Below the pieces are notes generated by a model. That model ran no database searches. It saw only the letters and a list, made by a program, of their open reading frames with translations, and was not told the origin of the DNA. Shown here one piece after another: positions 35,214 through 45,972 of a stretch of DNA of 64,000 nt. Within the stretch, counting starts at the first letter, position 1; every line of letters begins with the position of its first letter. The stretch is from Lactuca virosa (lineage: Eukaryota; Streptophyta; Magnoliopsida; Asterales; Asteraceae), in assembly GCA_928212115.1 (NCBI GenBank), contig CAKMRJ010005745.1:106628947-106692946 (forward strand), read 5' to 3'. A program made the position numbers and the translations under genes.

Positions 35214-36682
35214 AAGGTTTGTTTTCTTGTTATACTTGCAAAATTAGCTGAAAAATCGAATTGTATTAGTTTAAAAGTTATGCTAATTACTTGAAAAAAA
35301 ATTTGATGTGAATTATCTTTGTTCATATGAGTTTATTAGATTAATAGAAAAGTTAATTGATTATGTGTTTTCAATCCATTTTAATCTAAGATTTGATTCT
35401 AAATGTGTTTTTGTAACTTGTCCTCAAGTTATATGAAAGTCACATTTAAGTTTCATAAAACTCATAAAAAGTTGGCAATGGTTACAAAAATGAAGAGTCT
35501 TGTCCTCATTAAATAGTTTTATGACTCCATAACTTGTCCTCAAGTTATGGAGGTTCAAGAGTCACTTCATTAAATGATAAAATGTGTAACCTTAATTAGT
35601 TCCATAAGTTACAAAAATAAAGAAAAGTTACATTCTTTTATTAGTTTAAAGTCTTCCATAACTTGTCCTCAAGTTATGGAACTTGAAGAGTTTTTTTTTT
35701 AATTAAAACTACTTTAAACACATAAGTTATGGAATTAATTAGTTTTGAATATTTTCAAAACTTGCCCTCAAGTTTTGGAATTTGTAAAGTTTTCCCCATG
35801 AATACTTTAATTCCAAGTTAGCCCTTAGAATTTTAAAAGTTAAAATTCAACCCTTATACTTTATAGTATTATAAGTTAATAATAAATATATGTATAAGAG
35901 CAAGTCAGTCTCACCGTTAGTAGGCCTCATTCACGAAGCCGGTCTATAAGGGGGGTATAAGGTTACTGCCTATAAAATGGCAGTTTAATGGGTGTCCACT
36001 CTCACCCACCGCTTCCTTGACTGGTGGAGGGTCGTTAGCCGAACGGGTAGGACAAGGACTATAATTCTCCCTTCATTAAAAGTATTAATGATAAATACTA
36101 AGTAACTAAACACTTATAAATTCCCAATCTTAGTTACTTAGGAAAATGTGAATAAGGTGCTAATCCATGAAATTACACTTTGCACTTTGTTTAAACCGTT
36201 AGTGGAGCGTGTGTGGTTAACCGGCACACTAACCTGGATTTAACAAAGTAGGCAAAGGGTAACTTAATATTTATCATAGTATCGGTGGAGCTCGTGTGGT
36301 TAACCGACACATCGATTGAGGGGTAAATATTAAGGGTACCAAGTATATTTGCATGGTTACTTCACACCTTGTTTTGTGATCCTCGGCATCCCAGTCACAA
36401 AACCTGAAGGGCACACTCGAGATTGAAACATGCCATTGAAAAGTTCAATGAATCTCAAAAGATCTAGGAGTTTCAAATCCAATTAAAAACCTAATTACAT
36501 TATTTCGTTTTTCATGGTGGAAATTGGTAAATCGTCATTTACCTACCTTCAACTATTTTATAACTCGGATTATGGCATCCCTCTTCCAGTTATAAATAGG
36601 TTGTTGGATCCTAGCCTTAATATTTCATATTGGGTGTTATATTAAGGACTTTAGATCAACTATCTTGAATATCTCCCAAAAG
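35214..36682 (+). other. Copia-B leader with hairpins
   Basis: Non-coding. It carries the block conserved with Copia-A (35915-36060), two GGTTAACC hairpins (about 36205-36230, 36288-36315), a TCACAAAAC-stem hairpin (36369-36405) and an AGTTATAAA-stem hairpin (36553-36600), the last ending 80 bp before gag. Confidence 0.65.
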
Positions 36683-37260
36683 ATGTCTAGTTCAGACATC
36701 TATGATCTTCCCAAATCTCTTGGAACTTTACTTCCTCCACCTCCTCCAATTATTCTCCCTAACCCACAAGTTCAAGGTCACTCAAGCCCTAATGGCAAGC
36801 AAGGTCTATGTGTGATCACATCTTAGAGATGAAGTCACATATTGACAAGCTGGGAGAGTTGGGTGTCAAAGTCTTGAGAAAGTTGGATGTTCAATCACTT
36901 TCTAAGTCACATAGTGAGTTCCTTTGGGACTACTATGAAACAGACTATGACATGAACCCTAATGATCATATCTATTTGCTTGGTGCTGCTGAATCAGCAA
37001 TGATTTGGAACGATAGTAAAACAAATTTGATTAGAAGATCAACTTCCCAAAAACTTTATGGACAGTGACAATGGTGACACTGGAAATCCAGAAAAAGCAT
37101 TCTCTTCCCAATGGAAAGGGATTGGCCATAGTCAACCCGGTTGACCAAATGGTAAGGAGAAAGGCTAAGTCTGAGATAGTCTCATTACCAAAGGGTCCAT
37201 ATGTTTATTTTGCCAAAGGAAGGGGCGTTGATTGCAAAGCTGCCAAGTTTACCTAAGGAT
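36683..37260 (+). pseudogene. gag: Copia-B gag remnant
   Basis: ATG at 36683 starts MSSSDIYDLPKSLGTLLPPP and stops at a TAG after 47 codons. A different frame (36808-37068) holds copia gag sequence: LEMKSHIDKLGELGVKVL and SKSHSEFLWDYYETDYDMN, equivalent to the UBN2-type part. A deletion or shift therefore removed the region between. From 37070 to 37260 only fragments remain, with a possible trace of the zinc knuckle. It cannot give a working particle protein. Confidence 0.75.
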
Positions 37261-40200
37261 GTTAAAGTCAATAAGTCTGACTCTACTTCAGGTAGAGCCC
37301 ATTATCTAACTCTGTTAAGTTTCTATTCTAAGATCCTCATTACATGATGTGACTGGGTCACATGTTGATGTTTTAAGAATCAAATAATAGAGAGAAAGCT
37401 TAAAGGAAGTATATGCTGATTCTGATCGCGTAGGTGGATTTCGATCGCATCAGAATTTTGAAGCTGTTACTTAGGAGTTATGATATATTGCTTAGGAATA
37501 GATAACAACAAGTTTTTCCGTATGCATTTGCACTATAAGGATAAGTTTTTTCCGCAAAGTTTTGAAATAAAATAAAAAATTTTAATTTTATATTTATTTT
37601 AAATATCCTTACAAGTGGCATTTGTGAAAAATGGTTGTTTATATGATTCCATTGATAGCAATATTTGAAAAAAAATGGACTTGATTCTTTCGTTTGTGGT
37701 AGTGTCATAATTTACCAAATAAGGAAAGATTCTCATTCCCAAGGCTTCAGTTGGATAGAAACTTGGAATCATGCAAGTTGAATAGTATGATGAATGAGAA
37801 CTTTCAAGCATTGGAAAATTAAGACTTGTTCACATGGATGTGTGAGTCAAGTTAAGGACTAAAGGGATCGAGTACACATTCTTGTGCACTGGTCAAGTCC
37901 ACCACAAAGCTCGTTAAGACTATTCGTCATGATTTACTAAATTTTAGTAAATATGGTTATACTTATAAGTTTAAGTATAATTCTGAAACATTGGAAAAGT
38001 CTCAATGTATGGCAGAACGAATGGGAAGAATCAAATTAGGCAGACAGATAAAAGTTTCTCAAATCTGAAAAGATGGGAGAGTATTTTAGTATCATGTTTT
38101 GTGATCATCTTAATGATTAAAGAACCACATCACAATTGGTCTTCTAAGGACATCTTAGTGCATTCTTTTGACTAAGAAGAGGAGTCATGAATTGTTGAAA
38201 TGGTTAAATCAAGAAGATGAGTCATACTTCGTTTCGAAACAAGTCTTAGAGTCATACTCCAAGACTATAAGTTGAGTGACATATCTTAAAGAAAGGTTTA
38301 TAACACTTGTCAAATGTAAGAGTAAAAGTGTCCTACTCTTGTATATTTGAAGTTGGTAAGTTGTGATGTTTTGGATTAAACAAAGACCAACTAAGGCCAA
38401 TTGTGTGAAGTGTTTGTCTTGATAAAGAATCCGCACTATCTCTTGAATATTTGGCAAGATAGTCTTATATGTCAAGAGGACAGTGGGAGTCTTAAAGATC
38501 CTAAAAAGAATTTCAAGAACTAATCAAAAATAAAACCTGAGGTTCTTCACTAGCACACGACTTGAGGTTTATAACCTATCATGTTGACATATTCTGTACC
38601 CATTCCAGTTAAAGTTGGCTTTGCATAGGAGTTCTGAAAGTTCTCAATTGGTTGCATAACAACTTGGAAGCAATGGCAGGCCCTGTACTGCCAGGTTGCA
38701 AGAAGTTAAGATTGCATAAGTTCAGTCCATATGAGTTTGGATTTGTCATTATCCTTGTCTTGTGACTATGGTTTTGACGATTCACATGGATAAGAACACA
38801 TACACCATAAAATCTAAGGGTCATAAGGTTTCTCTCCGATTCATGAAAATGATGGTGAGGAAACACTTCCACCAAGTAGATTTGAAGCAGATGGCAAAAG
38901 GTCTAAACAATTGAGACTATGATTACGGCATCCCTTTTCATAGTTCTGAAATTGTTTAGACACACATGCATGCTATCTAAGGAAAGGTGTATGATTTTGA
39001 TAAAGTTTTATCAAAGCATCTTGTATCAGAAATCTGAACTTTGGTAAGGAAGTCAATAAAGTATTGATTTCTAGAAGTCCAACTGATTTCTGAGTACATG
39101 TCAAAGCTAGTGGGAGCATAAGTGTTATGCTAATAATCATCATGTTAGTGGGAGCATGATTATTATTGTTAGTGTTGCAAGTTAGCAATGTTAATTATAG
39201 AAAACAAAAGTTTCAATTCGTGAGGCTGCAGGGATTGAAAAAGTTGTTTTGCTATAATTAAGGGAGAGGATATACTTCATTTCAGTTCTAAAGGCTTAGA
39301 TTGAGACCTTAATCATCTTTAGTCAAGAATATATATATGAATTTCATGTTGGATTGGTTCAACTTAAGGAAATTCTATATATTGCGTTCTCAAAATTCGA
39401 TTATGATTACGGCATCCCTCTTCATAGTCAAATTTTGAAAACATGGCAAATAAAAATATTGTAGCAAAAGACTGGTCTAGAATCATGTCTTTATGTGAGA
39501 CATCATGAATCGTGTACCATTTGCTTTGGGTACAGGATCGATTGCATGTGCTATAATATTTGTCATTTCTAAATTTTTCCAAATGCCCAGAGGCATTAAG
39601 AAGGGAAAAGGTCTAGAATTGGATATGACTAAAATGATTAAGCAATTGTCGAGGACAATCTGAGGTTTACCAAAGATTGGTTGCTCAGGGACAGTTGGAA
39701 GTATAGTGCTAATTTTGGAAGGACCATATTGACATATTCTGAAAAGAGGCATCTCTTATTCAGAAGTGATAGTCAAAATGAGAATATGGAGTTGTCTCCA
39801 TAGGTGGAAGTTATCTATGTAAGATTAGAAAACTTAATGCAAGAAGCATGTCCAAAGCAATGTACTTTGAATATGAGACTTAGTTTCCATGGAGTTGATC
39901 TCCATTGGAATACCTTATAATGACTGTTGACAAGTCTTTGTGACTTTGTACATATTCATTACAGGAGGGTCAGTGCATATAAGTTTAAAATCTAAACAGA
40001 TTTCGATAAATGATAAGAATTTGAAATTCTCACATTTTTCGATAAGGATTTGGGAGTGTGAAATTAGAATCATTGAAATTATGTTCAATTGGTTTATTTC
40101 AAAAAGTAAGGATCATAGACAAACATAGAGTGCATACTTGGTGTATGGCAAAGCTATTGTTTAAGAAAAACATAGTGTACATGCTTGGAGCATGGGACAA

Positions 40201-41103
40201 CTAGTGTTTTTAATTCAAGTATAAAGTTGATAAAACCGAAACAATGAATAATGAGTAATCAGTATGGTGATAAATAAAAGTGTTTATTTATATTCATAGG
40301 GTTTGATACCATATTTGATTCATTTATTCTTGTGTTTCACTTTGCATGTTTTGACTTCCAGAATAACTAAGTCGCTCTTCCTGAATGATTAAGTTATTCA
40401 AACCATCCACAGTCGGTCATATGTTGGAAGTAGATATGAATCAAGACTGTCATGGGTTGGTTTGTAGAGGTCCAAGTTGGTGGACAAAGTGGTGCTACAA
40501 CACTCATGAGTGCTCATAAGTTCTGAGTATTGGATTCAACCCGCGCTCATTTGAATCACTTCATGGATTTTATCACGAGTGATCATGAGACGATAATATC
40601 TTATATTCTTTAAACCTAGAGATATGAGTTGTTACTATGAGTTGGTTGTACATTGATTGCACGAAAACGCATTCGGTAACTCGATGTTATAAAACGTGAC
40701 TTTGTGTATGATTCAACAAGTAGTAGAACAAGCCATATGAGTCGAAGTTTATCCATTCCTTTTACCTTCGGGATAAAAGCGATATCTGTGGGCCCCTCGA
40801 TAATTTAAAGATGATACATGTGAGTGCTTGGCCAAGCCATGACTGATTTGATTTGTTCAATTTAGTCAGTCATCATGAATCGGAAATCGGGAAACAACAA
40901 ATGGACAGAGAGAATGATTGATAATCCATGTCTCAGTCCATATGATATCTAGAATGGAGGAATATATGATCCCTTATCTAATGGACAAGTCATTGACAAA
41001 GGTCAGAGTTCATCGACAAGGTCAGAGTTCGACAGAAGCTTTTGAGAGCTACGATTGCTGATCGGTTCCTGAAGTCATACGCAATAATAGTTTTAGACTT
41101 ATC
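37261..41103 (+). other. Copia-B internal region, no intact coding sequence
   Basis: 3.8 kb where pol would lie. Many stops in every frame and no conserved pol motif. It contains two long foldbacks with a GGCATCCC loop (38901-38960, 39386-39441) and one with a TTAGTGGGAG loop (39128-39170). The last ~800 bp match the Copia-A 3' internal region. Confidence 0.6.
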
Positions 41104-41115
41104 CAAGTGGGAGAC
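41104..41115 (+). promoter_or_regulatory. Copia-B polypurine tract
   Basis: CAAGTGGGAGAC directly before the 3' LTR. Confidence 0.8.
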
Positions 41116-41877
41116 TGTTGGATTAATGTCTATGTCCATAACTATAATTGGTAAGACTTGACCCGACCCAGCATGGTCCATTTGGGTTGCATGGCATCAT
41201 GCATTTGGATAGACTATAATGAGAGAAATAACACTTAAGGTTGGTTAATATATTATAAGTTCTAATATATTAATAAGGTTATTTAATTAGTATTGATCAA
41301 GAATTAATTTGGAATTAATTAAGTGATCAAAAGGAGACTAATTAAATATATGGGTTGATTGTGTAAATCATTCATTCTTATATATGTGGGCTTGTGATCC
41401 AAGATTCCTTATGTTGGACTAAGTCCATGGGGTGACCCATGGATACTCCATGGAGGTTAAAATCCATGGAGCATAAGGAATGGGTAAAGTTATGAGTTAC
41501 ATGGTGTAACCCTAATAGCCACCATATAAAAGAATCCCATGGCTCAAGAAATCGTGCACTAATGTGTGAATATGAGGGATAGACGATTTCAAGGAGTGTT
41601 CCATTTCTCTCAAGTCATTCCATGTGCATTTGGTGTTGTGTGAACCATTTGAGGTGTCACACTTGGGGCACTAGGCACTCAAGCTTCATGGAGACAAGCT
41701 ACATCAAACAAAGGTATGTATTCTATCCATTTGATTACCCAAGTATCAAGTATTGTATGCTAGATAGGGTAATACCTTGGAAAGTTCATAATTGCATGTA
41801 TAATAGAGAAAACATAGATCCAAGGTATTTAGGGTTGCATGTACACTTAGGAGTGTTAGAATGCGCAAAACCCACCA
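41116..41877 (+). repeat. Copia-B 3' LTR
   Basis: 762 bp, ends AAAACCCACCA; TATA box at 41525-41532. Confidence 0.95.
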
Positions 41878-43940
41878 AGAACATCCCCAGCACAACTTTT
41901 AAGAACTGCCCGCTCAGTCTTAAGTGATGCAATTTCCGTCCGGGCTTAAGAAAGATGAGCTGACTGGACTTCAAGTTGTGTAGCCTTTTGAGCAAGTTCG
42001 TCCATAATCTTCTTTTCCGTGGCCAGGTCAGCCTGAAGCTTATCAAGGCGAGAGTTGACCGAAGTGAGAAGAGAAGTGTGATCAGCTTGGAACTCAGTAC
42101 GAACAGAATCAAATTTTGCTTTCTCTTCTTGAAGGGACTTGGAGAGAGAATCAACAGAAGCATTAACCTTTGCAGCATTGGAATCGGCATGGGCTTTGAG
42201 TGATTCCAAAAAGATCTTTGACTCATGAACGAGATGTGTTACTTCTGTTGTTGCTTTCTGGCAGTTAGATGTGGAAGCATCCACAGCCTTTGTAGCTTTG
42301 TCAATTGAGTTAGTATATTGCTGAAGAGCAGTATCAAGAAAAGCTTTTAAAACAACTTCGGAATAAGTTGCGGAGGAACCAATCAGCTTGTCAAGCTTAT
42401 CATTAAGAGCTTGTAAATGTAGCTTTCTCACCGGAGCATCATCAGCATCTTCACTTGGAAGTCGATAAGGACTATAATAAGTGGAGTCAAAATCAAAGTT
42501 TTCACCTCCCAGAATAGGCTCAGAATCTGTTGAAGGTGATGGTGAGAGAGGTTTAGTGGGAACAGGGGTGTCAATACCAACGGTATGTGCCCCCGTATCA
42601 GATACGTTGACACTCACCGAAGGTGCAGTGGTTGTGGTTGTTGTAGCTTGAGAAAATATTGGTGGTGGTAGTGGAGCAGTGGTAGTGGGTTGAGAAGTGA
42701 CAGGTGGTGGAATGGGAGCAACCGAGATTGGGATTGTGGTTTGTTTTGGAGAAGGAGGAGGAGAAGGAACATTAATTTCTACCTCAGGAGTTGGAGATCA
42801 GGGAGGAGTGTTTCCCCTTGGTGAGCCTTCGTGTTGAACTTCCTCTTCTTCATCGGCTGGTTGTTCCTCGTCAGCAGAAGGTGTCGATGCCTTCGGTCGA
42901 TTTGCCATCTTCTTGACCTTTTTCTTTTTGGGTGATGAAGGTGCAACTTTATCAGCCTTACGCTTTTTAGGAGATGAGGGACCTTCGTTCTCAGCTTGCT
43001 TAGACTCTGGTTTCTTCCCCCTCTTGGCAGGTTTGTCAGCAACCTCTAAAGCACTCTACATCTCAGGAGTGAGTTGGCGTGGACCTGAAGGTGTCAACTT
43101 CCTGTAATCAGCCATAACTCTACTTTCACTAGAGACACATCGGCTTATTGATTCAGGAATAGAACCGATGTATATGAATTTTGTAGGGTCAGTTACAATA
43201 ATTTTGACCGTGTGAAAAGTAGCAACAGAAGACAGCAGAGCATCCGCCATGACAGGAATCTGAAAAGTGTCAATAGCCCTGCGAGTGACTAATGTCCATA
43301 AACGACCACATGAAATCTCAGAATGTTTGGATGAGAAGTTGAGGCTTTGCACCAGTTGTGACCAGATTAGGGAACCATAATCCAAGTTGATTCCATTGTA
43401 GAGACCATAAAGAATAGTCAAGAAACCTTTACTCGCCCCATCCGACCCTGCAACCCTTTCTGCTAACCCCTTGTAGAGAATTGTAAGCAGACCATTCCAT
43501 TGAGGTGGTAAACACGTCTTCTTGAATTTCATCACCGTAGTTAGAACGTCCGTGTATCTCATATCATAGAGCATCGAAAACAATTGAGTTGTGGTGATGC
43601 AATCTGGTGAGATGACAGAAGCATCTGCAGCAAGCCATAGAAGAGAACAAAAGCCTGCTTTCGATACAAATGTCTTTTGGTTAGAGATATTGAAGAAAAT
43701 CCGTTCCTTGCATTTGTCGTATGAAGCAGTGAAATAAACCTGTGATAGAAGGGACATGGGAACTGATTCAACTTGTGTAAGAGCAATCACCAATGGAGAA
43801 TACTTGAGACACTCGACAACGTGAAGCATGTACGAATCATAAAGGAAAGGATCCAGTTGAATGATGAGATTCTGATTGGGTTTTATCGTAAGCAAAGAGG
43901 ATGATATTGTTTGATCATGAAAAGAGGATGATTCCGCCAT
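41878..43940 (-). pseudogene. Copia-D extra ORF, N-terminal part
   Basis: ATG chosen at 43940 (MAESSSFHDQ); the frame is open upstream to 44195 but that part reads like untranslated sequence. Residues 1-294 form a globular domain (LYDSYMLHVVECLKYSPLVI, GFCSLLWLAADASVI, LERVAGSDGASKGF-like, LTILYGLYNGINLDYGSL). After a TAG at 43056 the same frame runs on through a very basic stretch with two SPKKRK/SPKKKKVKK nuclear-localisation-like motifs (about 42900-42990), another stop near 42800, a Pro/Thr-rich linker and a long coiled coil (41946-42430; LNDKLDKLIGSS, DSLSKSLQEEKAKFD). Copia-B interrupts it at 41878. Not gag or pol; possibly the counterpart of sirevirus envelope-like ORFs. Confidence 0.72.
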
Positions 43941-45238
43941 TGTTGTAGTGAAGAAGAAGATGAACAGTTGTATATCGTCGGTTATTTGCAAGAGAGAGAT
44001 TGAAGAAGGTAAGGAGGTACAGTAGGTGTGAGAACCCCCTTTTATACCGTTGCCAGGAGAGAGAAAATATCCGTTGTGATGATGATACGATCTCTGAAAC
44101 GTCGCCTGAAAAAGCGCGATTTGACAGCTTGGTTTCCCTAGATATACGTTAGGAACCGTTTCAAATTCACGCGCCCAATTCAAATGCTTATCCAATTACC
44201 GTCTCTTCAATTTTGAAAATACAAGCAGCCACAAACGAGACTCATTCGTTCGCTTCATGTTAAGCAACTGTCGCTCCTCCATAATAAAGGGAACAATCAT
44301 ATCTGTTAGAACCGAAAGCACAAATCTGAAAAGTGTCATTAGTACCACAAACAAGAGTTTGGAAAATCATAAAGATCTTCGTGCAAGAGTGTGCCAAAGA
44401 AAAAGAAATAAAGCAAAACATTTGTGGGATTTAAGTGATGTCTATTTAGACACAAAACTGTGGATCCCGGGCACGAATCTCTTCCTTCAAAGTCAAGAGA
44501 GACCGAGAAGTGTATGTGTGGTTTCCCGTGAATTACGATCAAATGTTTGTAAAGAAACATTGAAAGACATCTTTTTAATTATAGGCTTTAGTGGTAGTCT
44601 ACCTTCAACCGAACATCGATACTAAAAGTAAGACCGAAAGTTGGATGAAGTACTGATGAGACCGATGTGGCCTGTTGAACAAGTAGGTTTGATAAAATAT
44701 TCAGTAACTGGATGTATTTTAGAAATCTCGAAAAAAATAATAAAACTGGATCTTATGGGAAGAAACGTCCCGGTGTTAGACAGTTTCATAAAGATCACGC
44801 AAAAATAAAAAGAGATTTCGTGAGGTTACAAGTAACAGCTTGAACAGTTTAGTGTTCACCGTCAATTCATTCAAGGTGTTGGATTTTAGGTCTCACTTAG
44901 CACGTGGTAAACGAAACTAAGATCATCAACACAGAGATTGTGTAACCATAAACCTCAGTGGTAATTGCTGAGAGTTTCAAGGGTTACTGTTATGAAACGC
45001 AACCTAATGGAGAAATGTGAGAAGATGGTGAAGGAACCGAAAGTACCTCTGCTATATAAGAATGACAAAGCAGAAAACTCTTAACTCACTATGAGAAGAG
45101 TAAGGTAGCTCGTGACTTGAGTGATTTTAGCAGCCTGATTGGGAAGAAACAATTAGTGTTTATCGAATCATTAAGGCTTCACTCAGAGTCATGGAGGCTT
45201 TGGTCTACATGCAGCAGCATGCTTCTAGGGACACTAAA
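43941..45238 (-). other. Copia-D spacer between pol and extra ORF
   Basis: No long open frame and no known motif. Several ACCGAA/TTCGGT words. It may serve as leader for a separate transcript of the extra ORF, but nothing here proves that. Confidence 0.45.
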
Positions 45239-45354
45239 CTAGTACATAGATAAGAATGTTATACCTGCCCCATCGTCATCGTGTTTCGCATCTGTGAACT
45301 GAGAGATAAAACTTAAAAACACATAGAAATATTTTTGTAGTTTTTTTGATTTGT

Positions 45355-45690
45355 CTGAAAAATAATAAAAACAGTAGAGAGAGTATTTTTGGATTTTTGG
45401 AATTTTGGAAAAATAATAAAAACAGAAGTAAAAATATTTTTGGATTTTTGGAATTTCTGAAAAAATAATAAAAACAGAAGTAAAAATATTTTTGGATTTT
45501 TGGAATTTCTGAAAAAATAATAAAAACAGAAGAAAAAAAATATTTTTGGATTTTTGGAATTTCTGAAAAAATAATAAAAACAGAAGAAAAAAAATATTTT
45601 TGGATTTTTGGAATTTCTGAAAAAATAATAAAAACAGAAAAAAAAAATTTGGATTTTTGGAATTTCTGAAAAAATAATAAAAACAGAAAA
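45355..45690 (-). repeat. ~52-bp tandem repeat
   Basis: Six to seven copies of AATTTCTGAAAAAATAATAA followed by AAACAGAAG, an A-rich run and TATTTTTGGATTTTTGG. Small length changes shift the frame, but the sequence lacks stops on the minus strand, giving spurious Phe-rich open frames at 45239-45804. Confidence 0.93.
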
Positions 45691-45774
45691 GAAAATAAAT
45701 ACTAAATATAAACACACGAAAGAATAAGAAAGCTTTACAAAAATACACAACCGAAACCATACCTTAGAAAAGAT

Positions 45775-45970
45775 GAAGCGAAATAGACCGAACGTTCGAT
45801 TCATTTCGGTTCCTGAAAAATTCTAGAGCCGAAATAGACCGAGCGTTCGGTTCATTTCGGTTCCCAAAAAATTCAAGAGCCAAAATAGACCGAGCGTTCG
45901 GTTCATTTCGGTTCCCGAAAAATTCTAGAACCGAAATAGACCGAGCGTTCGCTCTATTTCGCTTGTACAT
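45775..45970 (-). repeat. 51-bp tandem repeat with ACCGANCGTTCGGT dyad
   Basis: About 3.7 copies of a 51-bp unit (GAAATAGACCGAGCGTTCGG, TTCATTTCGGTTC...). As 51 is a multiple of three, the minus strand reads a 17-residue repeat (ALEFFGNRNEPNARSIS) at 45764-45970. It lies immediately after the pol stop. Confidence 0.93.
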
Positions 45971-45972
45971 TT

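Larger units (their letters stand above)
34438..41877 (+). mobile_element. Copia-B: decayed full-length copia element
   Basis: 762-bp LTRs at 34438-35199 and 41116-41877, TSD AGAAC (34433-34437, 41878-41882), primer site and polypurine tract. I count about 12 LTR differences (about 1.6%). Only gag remnants are recognisable; no RT, integrase or RNase H motif stands out, so it is non-autonomous. It is related to Copia-A by LTR, leader and 3' internal region. It is inserted in the extra ORF of Copia-D in the opposite orientation. Confidence 0.94.

Noticed and set aside
43941..44195. Extending the Copia-D extra ORF start to 44195
   Set aside because: The frame is open, but the sequence upstream of the ATG at 43940 reads like untranslated leader; 43940 is the more likely start.
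45239..45804. Two overlapping Phe-rich open frames of about 170 codons on the minus strand
   Set aside because: They only read through the 52-bp A/T-rich tandem repeat, where stops are rare by composition; two frames are open at once and no start context or domain is present.
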